64,000 nt of DNA from JAHBVH01 sp034432375 (GCA_034432375.1 DAOUCA010000207.1:1-64000), one strand, 5' to 3'; positions 25,772 to 35,708 are shown, numbered from the stretch's first letter. The notes: generated by a model from the letters alone, not told the origin. Made by a program: numbers and translations.

Positions 25772-27391
25772 ATGCGTGTACAAGGCACAGTCCACAGTTC
25801 GTATGGACTCGAAAATCATGGCATACAAAATGTAAATTCGGTTTACTGGAATCTCAGCACACCGTTACTTTATGAAGAAGCAATTCGCCGGCGTGAGGGA
25901 CGGGTCGCGCACTTAGGGCCACTGGTTGTGCGCACCGGTCAGTACACCGGACGCGCACCGAAAGACAAATTTGTGGTGCAGGATAGCAGCAGCAAGGATA
26001 AAGTTTGGTGGGGCAGTGTCAACCAGCCGATGAGTGAAGAACGCTTCGATGCGCTCAAGCGGCGGCTGTTGGCCTATTGGCAAGGGCGCGATCTCTTTGT
26101 CCAGGATTGTTATGCCGGTGCCGATCCGAGCTTTCGCTTACCGATTCGAGTGGTTACAGAAACCGCTTGGCACAGCCTCTTTGCCCGCGATATGTTTATC
26201 CAAGCAAAGCCCGAAGAACTAGCGACCCACGTGCCTGAGTTCACCGTCTTGCACGCGCCCAATTTTCATGCCATTCCAGAAGAAGATGGCACGCGCTCAG
26301 AGGTCTTCATCGTCGTCAATCTGAGCAAGAAGATCATTCTCATCGGTGGTACCCAATACGCCGGCGAGATCAAAAAGTCGATCTTTTCCGTACTCAACTA
26401 TCTGCTGCCGCAGCGGCATGTGCTCTCGATGCACTGCTCCGCCAACGTCGGCGAACAGGATGATGTGGCGATCTTTTTTGGCCTCTCCGGCACGGGCAAG
26501 ACAACCCTCTCGGCCGACCCGAAGCGCACGCTGATCGGCGATGACGAACATGGTTGGAGCGATACGGGGGTCTTTAATTTTGAGGGCGGCTGTTATGCCA
26601 AAGTTGTCAATCTGTCACCCGAAGGGGAACCCGAGATCTATGCCACCACGCGCCGCTTTGGCACACTCCTGGAAAATGTGGGGGTCGATAGTGTCACGGG
26701 CCGGATTGATCTAGAGGATATTAGCCTGACCGAAAACACACGGGCCGCCTATCCGATCAGCCACATTCCCAATGCGTCGCGCTCTGGCATTGCTGGCCAC
26801 CCAAACAACATTATCATGCTGACGGCCGATGCCTTTGGGGTGCTGCCGCCAATTGCCAAGCTGACGCCGGCACAGGCAATGTATCATTTCCTCTCCGGTT
26901 ATACAGCCAAAGTCGCCGGCACCGAAAAGGGGGTCACCGAGCCATCGGCCACCTTTAGTACCTGCTTTGGGGCACCATTCATGACCTTGCCGCCAACGAT
27001 TTATGCAGAGTTGTTGGGGGAAAAGATTGCGCAGCACAAAGTCGATGTCTGGCTGATTAACACAGGTTGGACTGGTGGGCCATACGGGGTGGGTAAGCGC
27101 ATGAAATTGGCGCACACGCGAGCGATGGTCCACGCCGCGCTCGATGGCACCTTGACCGACGTCCCCATGGTGACCGATCCGATCTTTGGGCTATCTATTC
27201 CGACGACCTGCCCAGGTGTACCGAGCGAAGTGCTCAACCCACGGAATACATGGGTCGATCCGGTTGCCTACGATACGCAGGCGCAGAAGTTGGCAGCTAT
27301 GTTTACCAAGAACTTCCAACTCTTTGCCGACGTCGTCTCGCCAGAAGTGTTGGCGGCGGGGCCACAGACAGAACTGGTCATGGCTGGGTAA
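25772..27391 (+). CDS. pckA: Phosphoenolpyruvate carboxykinase (ATP)
   Basis: This 539-residue enzyme interconverts oxaloacetate and phosphoenolpyruvate with ATP, the entry step of gluconeogenesis. VRTGQYTGRAPKDKFVV near residues 50-66 binds substrate, FFGLSGTGKTTLSADP near 234-249 is the P-loop (kinase-1a), and LIGDDEHGWSD near 253-263 is the Mg-binding kinase-2 motif. The length is normal for the ATP-dependent class. GGGAGAG lies a few bases before the ATG. It is a single gene; the upstream gap holds a MITE-like element and the downstream gap begins with a tandem repeat. Confidence 0.97.
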   Translation: MRVQGTVHSSYGLENHGIQNVNSVYWNLSTPLLYEEAIRRREGRVAHLGPLVVRTGQYTGRAPKDKFVVQDSSSKDKVWWGSVNQPMSEERFDALKRRLLAYWQGRDLFVQDCYAGADPSFRLPIRVVTETAWHSLFARDMFIQAKPEELATHVPEFTVLHAPNFHAIPEEDGTRSEVFIVVNLSKKIILIGGTQYAGEIKKSIFSVLNYLLPQRHVLSMHCSANVGEQDDVAIFFGLSGTGKTTLSADPKRTLIGDDEHGWSDTGVFNFEGGCYAKVVNLSPEGEPEIYATTRRFGTLLENVGVDSVTGRIDLEDISLTENTRAAYPISHIPNASRSGIAGHPNNIIMLTADAFGVLPPIAKLTPAQAMYHFLSGYTAKVAGTEKGVTEPSATFSTCFGAPFMTLPPTIYAELLGEKIAQHKVDVWLINTGWTGGPYGVGKRMKLAHTRAMVHAALDGTLTDVPMVTDPIFGLSIPTTCPGVPSEVLNPRNTWVDPVAYDTQAQKLAAMFTKNFQLFADVVSPEVLAAGPQTELVMAG

Positions 27392-27410
27392 ATATCTGGG
27401 TTATTAATAG

Positions 27411-27466
27411 CCACAGAGAACACAGAGAACACAGAGAACACAGAGAACACAGAGAACACAGAGAAA
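27411..27466. repeat. CACAGAGAA tandem repeat
   Basis: Five to six 9-base CACAGAGAA units follow GCC, and a degenerate return arm (CTGTGGC near 27481-27504) lies downstream. A relative with CACAGAGTA units is found at 57160-57245. This kind of repeat is common between genes in several bacterial phyla. It lies right after pckA. Confidence 0.85.
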
Positions 27467-27525
27467 AGTGTACTGCATCCGCTGTGGCTTCTGTGGCGAA
27501 GCATGGATACGCACCCTTTTGAAGT

Positions 27526-27730
27526 CACCGGTTTAAGTCACTGGTAGGTAGACACGAAAGTACACCGCTCACCAGCCGCCCCTAGCAGGCTACCGGTGAA
27601 AACAGAATAATTTCTTAGCAGTGAACTCATCGGTTTTCACACGTTGAACGGATGAGGCAAGTACACCTTTGGTATGGTTGGATCTTTAGATGGACCATAC
27701 CAAAGGTGTTTTTTATGACGCAGGAGCGTC
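27526..27730 (+). promoter_or_regulatory. Structured leader of the AAE transporter gene
   Basis: Several nested stems are visible. TCACCGGT near 27526 pairs with ACCGGTGA near 27593. CTCATC...GATGAG forms a hairpin near 27627-27657. The terminator at 27663-27714 follows, and GACGC/GCGTC at 27717-27730 puts the AGGA ribosome site in its loop. The order aptamer-like region, terminator, ribosome-site hairpin and start codon suggests regulation of early termination or translation. No known riboswitch class was recognised. Confidence 0.45.
27663..27714 (+). terminator. Intrinsic terminator, possibly an attenuator
   Basis: ACACCTTTGGTATGGT at 27663-27678 pairs exactly with ACCATACCAAAGGTGT at 27694-27709 around a 15-base loop. 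Six T bases follow. It ends only 20 bases before the transporter ATG, too close to be a simple terminator of the distant pckA gene. It may instead act as an attenuator. Confidence 0.8.
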
Positions 27731-27733
27731 TTT

Positions 27734-29383
27734 ATGTGGAAAATGGTCTTAGATTTTCTCAGTACACAGCCGTTGATCCTCTTTTTCCTGGTGGCGGCCC
27801 TTGGCTATCTGTTGGGCCAAGTCCGTATCTTTGGCAGCAATCTGGGGGTGGCGGCGGTGCTCTTTGTTGGTTTGGCCTTTGGCGCGCTCGATGAGCGCTT
27901 CAAATTGCCCGAGGTGCTCTATCAAGTGGGGTTGGTGCTCTTTGTCTACTGTATTGGGCTGAGCAGCGGTCGCGCCTTCTTTCGCGCATTGCGCAGTGGT
28001 GGCCTGAACGCCAACATTCTGGTCGTAGGCATGTTGACCGTGGCCGCCGGATTGACCATCCTCATTCATCACACCCTCGGTTTGACCAACCTGCAGAGTG
28101 CCGGTCTCTATGCTGGCAGTTTGACAAACACCCCGGCGTTGGCCGCGATCCTAGAGGCGATCCGCCGCACGGTACCGCCGGATGTGCAAGAGATGCTGCT
28201 CACAGAGCCGGTTGTTGGCTATTCGATTGCCTATCCCGTTGGTGTCTTGGGGATGATTTTAGCCATTGCCATTATGCAACGCCGGCTACAGCCTGACTAT
28301 CGCGCCGAAGCGCGCACGCTGCGCCATTTGGGCGGTGTCGGCGAAGAGCTGGTCTCGCACACAGTACGCATTACCAACCCGGCCGTAATCGGGCAGAGCG
28401 TTGGTGACCTCTTGGCGGCCCAGAAGCGGCGACTGATTGTTACGCGCCACAAGCGCCAAGGGCTGGTTACCCTTGCCAAACCCTGTACAGCGCTATTAGC
28501 CGATGACGTGGTCGATGTCGTTGGCGTGCCGGAAGATGTCACGGAGATGGTCCATCTGCTAGGTGACGCGGTCGCCGAACCATTAGCCTTGGATCGCTCG
28601 ATTTATGACTTCCGGCGTGTCTTTGTCTCCAATCCCGCCGTGATCGGTCGCCAACTCGACCAACTCGATATCCAAGGCAAGTTGGGGGCGTTGGTCACCC
28701 GTCTACGTCGTGGCGACATGGAGCTATTGGCGGTAGGACCAACCGTACTGGAAGCAGGCGATCGCGTACGTGTGGTTGCCCCGCGAGAACGGATGAGCAC
28801 GATTGCCAGCTTCTTTGGTGATTCCTATCGCACCGTGAGCGAAATTGATATCCTGCCCTTCAATTTAGGCATCGTCTTGGGGCTGCTCGTCGGTGCGATC
28901 CCGATCCCAATTCCTGGCAGCGAACCTTTTCACCTGGGCATTGCCGGCGGGCCATTATTGGTAGCGCTCATCCTCGGGACCATTGAGCGGACGGGGCCAT
29001 TGATCTGGAACATCCCCTATAGTGCCAACCTCACCTTGCGCCAATTTGGCGTGGTGATCTTCCTGGCGGTCATTGGTACACGGGCTGGCTACGCATTTGT
29101 GCAGACACTGCTCAGCAGCAGTGGCGTTCTGCTCTTCTTGGGCGGTGCGCTCATTACCTGTGGCACGGCACTGGCAACCCTGTGGATTGGGAGTCGTTTC
29201 TTACGCATTCCGATGAGCTTGCTGATTGGCATGTTGGCCGGCTTGCAGACCAATCCGGCGATCCTTAGCTATGCCACCCAGCAAACCGAGAATGATCTGC
29301 CCAATATTGGCTATGCCACCGTCTACCCAGCAGCGATGATTACAAAGATCTTGCTGGCACAGGCGTTGCTGTCGTTGCTGTAG
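27734..29383 (+). CDS. AAE-family transporter with TrkA-C domains
   Basis: This 549-residue membrane protein has the arrangement of aspartate-alanine exchanger (AspT/YidE/YbjL) proteins. It has five or so N-terminal helices, the motif GLYAGSLTNTPALAAILEA, two TrkA-C (RCK_C) domains in the middle (VRITNPAVIGQSVGDLLAAQ and RVFVSNPAVIGRQLDQLDIQ), then five more helices with IVLGLLVGAIPIPIPG and GMLAGLQTNPAILSYATQQT. The substrate is likely an organic acid or amino acid, but that is not shown here. The start follows AGGA eight bases upstream, which lies in a small hairpin loop. A terminator-like hairpin sits just before it. Confidence 0.9.
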   Translation: MWKMVLDFLSTQPLILFFLVAALGYLLGQVRIFGSNLGVAAVLFVGLAFGALDERFKLPEVLYQVGLVLFVYCIGLSSGRAFFRALRSGGLNANILVVGMLTVAAGLTILIHHTLGLTNLQSAGLYAGSLTNTPALAAILEAIRRTVPPDVQEMLLTEPVVGYSIAYPVGVLGMILAIAIMQRRLQPDYRAEARTLRHLGGVGEELVSHTVRITNPAVIGQSVGDLLAAQKRRLIVTRHKRQGLVTLAKPCTALLADDVVDVVGVPEDVTEMVHLLGDAVAEPLALDRSIYDFRRVFVSNPAVIGRQLDQLDIQGKLGALVTRLRRGDMELLAVGPTVLEAGDRVRVVAPRERMSTIASFFGDSYRTVSEIDILPFNLGIVLGLLVGAIPIPIPGSEPFHLGIAGGPLLVALILGTIERTGPLIWNIPYSANLTLRQFGVVIFLAVIGTRAGYAFVQTLLSSSGVLLFLGGALITCGTALATLWIGSRFLRIPMSLLIGMLAGLQTNPAILSYATQQTENDLPNIGYATVYPAAMITKILLAQALLSLL

Positions 29384-29422
29384 TAGAACGCTGTCCATCG
29401 GGCAAAAGGAGGGGTTGCCTAA

Positions 29423-29530
29423 TCAGGCAACATGCCTCGGCGGCACCGATAACAATGAAAATTTGCCACAGATGGACGTAGACGAACGCGGATAGTTGCT
29501 TTTTATCTGTGTCTATCCGTGTTCATCTTT
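29423..29530. repeat. Dispersed repeat: 41-base segment plus hairpin-like repeat
   Basis: The segment 29423-29463 is nearly identical to 51646-51686, sharing AACATGCCT, GGCGGCACC and ATAACAATGAAAA with about four differences. It is followed at 29464-29530 by a GCCACAGATGG...CCGTGTTCATC inverted unit, a type of repeat seen in many bacterial genomes. The rest of the gap up to 29769 shows no gene. Confidence 0.7.
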
Positions 29531-29769
29531 GGCTATTTTCCGAGCAGTTGAAAGACAAGGCAGGGCCTCGCAGCCGATGCTTATCAATCAAATAATGTAA
29601 TCTTTAGGTAATTTGGCTCTACTTTTGCAAAGCGAACTCGGCTAAAGCGACGATGGCAGAGGCGGTTTCTTCCGCTATGATCGGTAGGTAGACAGTGCAT
29701 GGAAGATTGGCGCCATGCGGTCGACAGACCCTCCCATCAACAACGCATGACCTGACGAAGAGAGCCTTC

Positions 29770-32700
29770 ATGACGCAAAGACGCTTGCTTCCAGCCTTGG
29801 CGTTTGCCCTGATCCTACTGTTTCTCCTCTGGTTTACCTCTGCCCACATGGCGGCAAAGCTTTTGAGCTCAACAGCAGCCGTACAAACGTTGACAGAAAC
29901 AGCGCTTGAGTTGCCGGTACCTATCGGCGTAAATGGCATCAACGCCACCATTGCACCTGAGATCTATGGAGAAGCCGGACCGCGCCCGGTTAATTGTAGC
30001 AGTGAAGCCTATGTAGCCGCGCGCGCAACATTGGCAGCGCAACGGGCTGCGTGGCTGGCGACCACCATGGAAGCCTTACCGGGCAGCGCCGCCCTTGCGA
30101 GCCCATTCACCGGTCCATCGGGGACGCAGATCAACGCGCCGTATCTTCTCACCCAGCCCGATGGCTTTGCAGTCACCATCACACCGGTGGATCTGGCACC
30201 AGCGTGGGGATTGGGCAGCGGGGTGGCAACAACCGGCATCCCAGCGTTCGAGCAGGTGCAGATCAATGGGGGTAGCAGCGGCTGCACGATGCAAGATAAT
30301 GCGCCCCGCCCTGACGCGACGATTGCCGGCACCTACTATTTGAACCAGTTGAATAACGCACGGGGGCTCAATGGTCTGCTCTTCAGCTTTAGCCAACCGG
30401 TACAGGCCTTTGGTGCCTTCTTCGGTGATTTGGAGACGAGCTACCGCGGCACGACCGCCTTTTTGCGCCTGCTGGATGCGGACGACGCGCTAGTGGCCGA
30501 TCTGCCGATCAGTTCGACGCTGGGGCTCAGCGGCGGGATTGACGCAGAGAGAGCTTGCGATCAGAGCAACGTGCCCGATGCCCATGTCGCGGCGGCCGGG
30601 TTGGCACCCGGCTGCGGCAATGGCTCCACGCGCTGGATCGGTTTTGTTTCCACCACCCCCATCGCCAAAGCGCTTGTTGTGGTGGGCGACAACGATCCAT
30701 TGCCCAATGGTCAAGGTCGCACTGAGAAATTGAGTGTGATGGGTGCAACCGTCGTGCGCGTCTTGCCGCCGGCAGAGGTCACCATCGCCAAACGTGCGCC
30801 TGATCTTGTTACCGTTGGCGTGCCCTTTTATTACACCCTAGATGTCACCAATCCGAGTAACGCGCTGGCCGTAGGCATTGTGGTGACCGATAGTGCACCA
30901 CCAGGTCTCACCTTTGCATCTGTCAATGGGCCAGGTTGCGTGGTGCGCTCAAATCAGCTCAGGTGTCAGATCGACACCTTGGCCGCCGCCATGACAACAA
31001 CGATTTTGCTACAAGCGACCGCTCAGCTTACTACGACGCTTACGAATACCGCGTTCGTCAAGGCAACCAATGATACTGTCCAGCAGAACAATCAGGCTGC
31101 GGTAACGATTCATGCACAGGCCGCGGCACCGGTGAATTACTGCGCCGTCCCCCTACCTGTCGGTGGTTCCCCACTGGTGATCAACGAAGTACTCTATCGG
31201 CAGGATAGCGCGACCAATGATGAATGGGTAGAGTTATTGAGCACGACGGCCTTAGCGGCAGGTGCACAATACTATCTCTCCGATGAGGAAAGCGGCAGCA
31301 CAGAGTTTCGTCGGCTGCTTACTGTGCCGGCAGGCGGTGTCCCGGCAGGCGTCTATATTGTGGTCCATCGGGTGGAGGGTGTCGATGAACTCGATCCGAG
31401 CGATGGCAGCCTGCAACTCTATGGCGGCGGTGGCACACTCAAACTCAACGATGATGGGGACAATCTCACCTTGTATGCAGGAACGGATGCCAGTGGCAAC
31501 GTGCTCGATTATATGGCCTATGGCAGTGGCAGCGCGATCGATCCAAACCCCAACTGGTTCGAGCCGAATGCCCCAGCGGGGGCCGCACGCGGGCAGAGCA
31601 TCGCGGTGCGCCGCAATGGGCAGGACAGCAGTAGCGGCAGCGCATGGACCCTGGCTGGTAGCAACGGCACCCTTGGCCCGGCAACCCCTGGAGAGAATAA
31701 TGGAACGCTAGCCATGTGCAATGTGGCGCTCACCAAAACCGGCCCGACGACAGTGACGGTTGGCGCGCCCTTTGTCTATCAGATCACAGTCCAGAATAGC
31801 AGTGCCGTAACCATCACCGGGGTGGTAGTCACCGATAGCCAACCGGTGGGAATTGTTTTTAATGCGGTCAGTGGTCGCGGCTGCAACTTGGGCGACAGTA
31901 GCTTTACATGTACCATTGGCAACCTGTTGCCCCATGCCGAAACCTCAATTACCGTCAATGCGATTGCCAATCAGGCGGCAACGATCACCAACACAGCCTA
32001 TACCAATGCGATCAGCGACACGCTGCCCACCGATAACCAAGCCCACCATGCGATTCACTTCCAAACGTTGGGTGCGATTGGCAACTTTGTCTACCTGGAT
32101 CGCAATCACAGCGGCACGCAAGAAGCGGATGAAACGCAGCCCATTGATGGCGTGGCAATCACGTTGCATGGTCCCAAGGGGCTTCTAACGACTACACGAA
32201 TAGTCGACGGCTTCTACCAATTTCCCCAGTTGCCGGCAGGCACTTATACCGTCACCGTCGGCAACGTGCCCGGCTATGAACGGACCAGCGTAGCCACCTA
32301 CGTGATCAACTTGGGTGCAGGCGAAGTCAATACGACGGCCGATTTTGGCTTTGCCTATGCGCCTGCGCAGGTGCGGATAGCCAAAGCAGGTCCGCTGACG
32401 GCCACCCTCAACGGCCTGGTGCAGTACACGTTAACCGCCACCAATGCCAGCACAACAACACCAGCAATCGCGCTGCTCTTGACTGACACACTCCCTGGTG
32501 GTTTCACGGCTATTGGCTTTAGCGACCCGCGCTGTGGGTGGGTCGCGCCACAGCTACTCTGCCAGTTGGGTACGATCCAACCCCAAAGCAGCGTCGTTCT
32601 AAGCGTGACCGCGACGGCTGCCACAGCCGGGGTATGGGTGAATCGCGTGACAATTGAGGCGGACAATGATGACGATCCGACCGATAATCAGGGGACAGTG

Positions 32701-34506
32701 CAGACAATCGTATTAGCACCGCCCCCAACGGTCACGGCTACCGAGACCGCAGCCCCCTCATCCACGCCAACAGATACGGCAACGGCAACGGCAACACCAA
32801 CACCGACCACAACTCAAACAGCAACGGCGTTACCATCACCGACGGCGACCACGACGCCAACGAGCACTCCGTTACCAACTGCCACGGCGACGGCTACCCT
32901 GTTGCCAACAGCCACCTTTACACCAACTGCAACAGACACATCGACCGCAACCAAAACACCGACGAACACACCGTCATCAACGGTTACCGCAACTATTACA
33001 CCAACCAGCACGGACACGAATACGGCCACCGCTATGCCAACAACAACGCCGTCATCAACGACCACCGCAACTGCCACCCCGTTGCCAACCACAACTAACA
33101 CACTGACCGCGACTAGCACGCCAACTGCGGCGAATACAGCCACAGCCACCGCTAGCCCAACGACAACGCCATCACCAACGGCCACCGCAACTTTCACACC
33201 ACGACCGACGACGACCAACACATCAACCGCGACGGCCACGGCTTCCGCAACAGCCACGCTGACAGCAACCGCGTCATCAACGGCCACCCCAACATTCACA
33301 CCACGACCGACGGCGACCAACACATCAACCGCGACGGCCACGGCTTCCGCAACAGCCACGCTGACAGCAACCGCGTCATCAACGGCCACCCCAACATTCA
33401 CACCGTTACCAACCGCGACTAGCACGCCGACTGCGACGCATACTGCCACAGCCACCGCTAGCCCAACGACAACGCCATCACCAACGACCACCACAACGTT
33501 CACACCACGACCGACAACGACCAACACATCAACCGCTACGGCCACCGCTACCATAACCGCCACGCTGACAGCAACCGCGTCATCAACAGCCACCCCAACA
33601 TTCACACCGTTACCAACCGCGACTAGCACGCCGACTGCGACGAATACTGCCACCGCTAGCCCAACGACAGCGCCATCACCAACGGTCACCGCAATTTTCA
33701 CACCACGACCGACGACGACCAACACATCAACCGCCACGGCCACCGCTACCACAACGGTCACCGAAACTGCGTCACCAACCGCTAGCTCAACCGCGTCGCC
33801 AACCGCCACAGCGATCTTCACATTGCTGCCGACTGCTACTGCCACAGCGACCATTACGCCAAGCGCGACTGATACCGCTACTGCAACTACATCTACTGCA
33901 ACACCCACACCGCTGCTGGCCGCCACTACGAACGCTACCGCTACCACGACGGCTACACCAACTATCACCGCAATATCGACTGCGACACCCGTGCCGACCA
34001 TGCCCGCGCCCTTACCAGCAGCGGATTTGGTGTTGAGTAAAAACGCTGATCATCTTGTACCAATTAGGCCGGGTGATCTAATCACCTATACCTTGACTTA
34101 TAGCAATGTCGGGCTAATCTCGGCAGAGCAGGTAGTGATTACCGAGACGGTGCCACTCAATACTACCTTCTTGCCAACACGCAGTAGTGCCGGCTGGTCT
34201 TGCCCCCTGGAAGTAGAGGGTGGCAGTCGTTGCCGGTTACTGCTCGGATCAGTCGCACCCAGAGCGACAGGTCGGGTACAGTATGTTGTCCAGGTCGATA
34301 GGGATCTATCGGCCAATCGACTAATCACGAATGAGGCGTTGATTGGCTCTATCACCGTGGAACGTGACCAGCGTCGCGAAAACAATTGGGACAGTGTGAC
34401 TCTGTGGGTGAGTAGCCCATCCGCGCTAGAAGAGGAAGATGAACCAAGCGAACGCGTGCACCAGTTCTTTGTGCCACTGATTATGCGTTACTATGGCGCG
34501 CAGTAA
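29770..34506 (+). CDS. Large secreted surface protein with DUF11, lamin-tail and SdrD-B domains
   Basis: This 1578-residue protein starts at ATG 29770 with a signal-anchor helix (LLPALAFALILLFLLWF). A beta-rich domain covers about 60-335 (FSQPVQAFGAFFGDLETSYR). Next are a DUF11 repeat (338-452), a lamin-tail domain (468-640, LVINEVLYRQDSATNDEWVE), a second DUF11 (649-765), an SdrD-B-like domain (768-865, GNFVYLDRNHSGTQEADE), and a third DUF11 (866-985). A Thr/Pro-rich tract of about 420 residues follows, then a fourth DUF11 and the end FFVPLIMRYYGAQ. Such Thr-rich stalks probably cross the cell envelope. The C-terminal motif is typical of exported Chloroflexota proteins. The whole is likely an adhesin or envelope protein; the binding partner is unknown. 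Confidence 0.85.
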   Translation: MTQRRLLPALAFALILLFLLWFTSAHMAAKLLSSTAAVQTLTETALELPVPIGVNGINATIAPEIYGEAGPRPVNCSSEAYVAARATLAAQRAAWLATTMEALPGSAALASPFTGPSGTQINAPYLLTQPDGFAVTITPVDLAPAWGLGSGVATTGIPAFEQVQINGGSSGCTMQDNAPRPDATIAGTYYLNQLNNARGLNGLLFSFSQPVQAFGAFFGDLETSYRGTTAFLRLLDADDALVADLPISSTLGLSGGIDAERACDQSNVPDAHVAAAGLAPGCGNGSTRWIGFVSTTPIAKALVVVGDNDPLPNGQGRTEKLSVMGATVVRVLPPAEVTIAKRAPDLVTVGVPFYYTLDVTNPSNALAVGIVVTDSAPPGLTFASVNGPGCVVRSNQLRCQIDTLAAAMTTTILLQATAQLTTTLTNTAFVKATNDTVQQNNQAAVTIHAQAAAPVNYCAVPLPVGGSPLVINEVLYRQDSATNDEWVELLSTTALAAGAQYYLSDEESGSTEFRRLLTVPAGGVPAGVYIVVHRVEGVDELDPSDGSLQLYGGGGTLKLNDDGDNLTLYAGTDASGNVLDYMAYGSGSAIDPNPNWFEPNAPAGAARGQSIAVRRNGQDSSSGSAWTLAGSNGTLGPATPGENNGTLAMCNVALTKTGPTTVTVGAPFVYQITVQNSSAVTITGVVVTDSQPVGIVFNAVSGRGCNLGDSSFTCTIGNLLPHAETSITVNAIANQAATITNTAYTNAISDTLPTDNQAHHAIHFQTLGAIGNFVYLDRNHSGTQEADETQPIDGVAITLHGPKGLLTTTRIVDGFYQFPQLPAGTYTVTVGNVPGYERTSVATYVINLGAGEVNTTADFGFAYAPAQVRIAKAGPLTATLNGLVQYTLTATNASTTTPAIALLLTDTLPGGFTAIGFSDPRCGWVAPQLLCQLGTIQPQSSVVLSVTATAATAGVWVNRVTIEADNDDDPTDNQGTVQTIVLAPPPTVTATETAAPSSTPTDTATATATPTPTTTQTATALPSPTATTTPTSTPLPTATATATLLPTATFTPTATDTSTATKTPTNTPSSTVTATITPTSTDTNTATAMPTTTPSSTTTATATPLPTTTNTLTATSTPTAANTATATASPTTTPSPTATATFTPRPTTTNTSTATATASATATLTATASSTATPTFTPRPTATNTSTATATASATATLTATASSTATPTFTPLPTATSTPTATHTATATASPTTTPSPTTTTTFTPRPTTTNTSTATATATITATLTATASSTATPTFTPLPTATSTPTATNTATASPTTAPSPTVTAIFTPRPTTTNTSTATATATTTVTETASPTASSTASPTATAIFTLLPTATATATITPSATDTATATTSTATPTPLLAATTNATATTTATPTITAISTATPVPTMPAPLPAADLVLSKNADHLVPIRPGDLITYTLTYSNVGLISAEQVVITETVPLNTTFLPTRSSAGWSCPLEVEGGSRCRLLLGSVAPRATGRVQYVVQVDRDLSANRLITNEALIGSITVERDQRRENNWDSVTLWVSSPSALEEEDEPSERVHQFFVPLIMRYYGAQ
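32740..34010 (+). repeat. Thr/Pro-rich repeat tract in the surface protein gene
   Basis: The gene runs through ACN/CCN codons here. Longer units return, notably TFTPRPTTTNTSTATATASA and TLTATASSTATPTFTPLPTA, at spacings of about 100-190 bases. The copies near 33199-33300 and 33301-33400 are nearly identical, pointing to recent duplication. A reading frame on the opposite strand is a shadow of this tract. Confidence 0.9.
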
Positions 34507-34580
34507 TTCCACCAATTGAGATGCCTTGGGTTATAATCTACCCGTTCCAGATGACAAATTATCTGATTCTATTTACACAC

Positions 34581-34681
34581 GACTTACGCATTGAGAACGA
34601 GTTACGTATTGAGAACGAGTTACCAGAGCGAATCGGCTAACTGAACGATACACGTTCTCCAGTGGCTGCGTAAGTCCTACT
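34581..34681. repeat. Inverted-end repeat with internal 18-base direct repeats
   Basis: GACTTACGCA at 34581-34590 pairs with TGCGTAAGTC at 34667-34676. Inside, TTACGCATTGAGAACGAG and TTACGTATTGAGAACGAG stand side by side at 34584-34619. The TGCGTAAGTCCT end is also found in the element at 58731-58802. Confidence 0.75.
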
Positions 34682-34699
34682 ACAGATGCAAGCGAGGGT

Positions 34700-35662
34700 A
34701 TGCCAATGTCTTCTCTGCCCAAAGTTTATATCGATGGCCATGTCGGCACCACCGGTCTACGCATTCGCGAATGGCTGGGGCCGCGCCAGGATATCGAACT
34801 AACTACCATTCCCGAGGAATTGCGCAAGGATAGTGCGGCGCGCCGCGACTATATGCTCGATTCCGATATTACCGTCTTCTGCTTGCCCGATGATGCGGCA
34901 CGCGAAGCGGCGGTTTGGGTGCAGGGCAGCAGGACCAGGCTGATCGACGCCAGCACCGCCCATCGGGTCCATCCCGATTGGGTCTATGGTTTACCGGAGT
35001 TACAACCTGGCCAGCGCGACGCCATCCGTAACGCGCAATTCGTCAGCAACCCCGGCTGCTACGCCTCTTCCTTTATCTTGTTGACGCGCCCATTAATCGA
35101 TGCGGGAGTGGTGGCTGCGGACGCGCCGATCACGATCCATGCACTTTCGGGTCATTCGGGGGGCGGACGCTCGCTGATCGAGCGTTGGGAAGATCCGGCA
35201 AATGGGCTGGACGATCTACCCTACGAAGCGCCCTATGCCATTGATCGGGTCCATAAGCACATTCCGGAGATGATCAAATACACAGGGCTGACCCACGAAC
35301 CCCAATTTGAGCCAGCAGTTGGCCCCTTCCGTTGCGGGATGCGAGTGCAGGTGCCCCTTCATGCGAGTCTGGTCAAGGGTCATAGCAGCGATGTGTGGGA
35401 GGTGCTCAATGACCGCTATGCGGGCGAGCCCTTTGTCAAGGTGATGGACCTTCTGCCACCGGGCGCGATTGCGGAGACTAGTTTTGATCCGCTCGCCTCC
35501 AATGACACCAATCTCTGCCAGATCCATGTGGTGCCCCACCCCAGCGGCCATGTGATGTTGATGGCCACCCTGGACAATCTCGGCAAAGGGGCGAGTGGTG
35601 TGGCGATTCAATCGCTTAATTTAATGTTGGGCATTCCAGAGACCACTGGCTTGCCGGTGTAA
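34700..35662 (+). CDS. argC: N-acetyl-gamma-glutamyl-phosphate reductase (type 2)
   Basis: This 320-residue enzyme reduces N-acetylglutamyl phosphate to the semialdehyde with NADPH in arginine synthesis. KVYIDGHVGTTGLRIREWLG near residues 8-27 is the nucleotide-binding start. VSNPGCYASSFILLTRP holds the catalytic Cys near residue 120. HALSGHSGGGRSLIERWEDP is a typical type-2 stretch. The length matches the shorter type-2 ArgC. An ATG at 34706 is an alternative start. argB, argJ and argD are not near, so the gene stands alone in this window. Confidence 0.93.
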   Translation: MPMSSLPKVYIDGHVGTTGLRIREWLGPRQDIELTTIPEELRKDSAARRDYMLDSDITVFCLPDDAAREAAVWVQGSRTRLIDASTAHRVHPDWVYGLPELQPGQRDAIRNAQFVSNPGCYASSFILLTRPLIDAGVVAADAPITIHALSGHSGGGRSLIERWEDPANGLDDLPYEAPYAIDRVHKHIPEMIKYTGLTHEPQFEPAVGPFRCGMRVQVPLHASLVKGHSSDVWEVLNDRYAGEPFVKVMDLLPPGAIAETSFDPLASNDTNLCQIHVVPHPSGHVMLMATLDNLGKGASGVAIQSLNLMLGIPETTGLPV

Positions 35663-35708
35663 AGGCGTTAAGTAAAATTCAGGAAATTCCTGGAAATAAA
35701 TCTAGTGA

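Noticed and set aside
32814..34001. Long open frame on the minus strand rich in Val/Ala/Gly
   Set aside because: It is the complement of the Thr/Pro-rich stalk of the surface protein; its composition follows from the ACN/CCN codons and it has no start signal or family.
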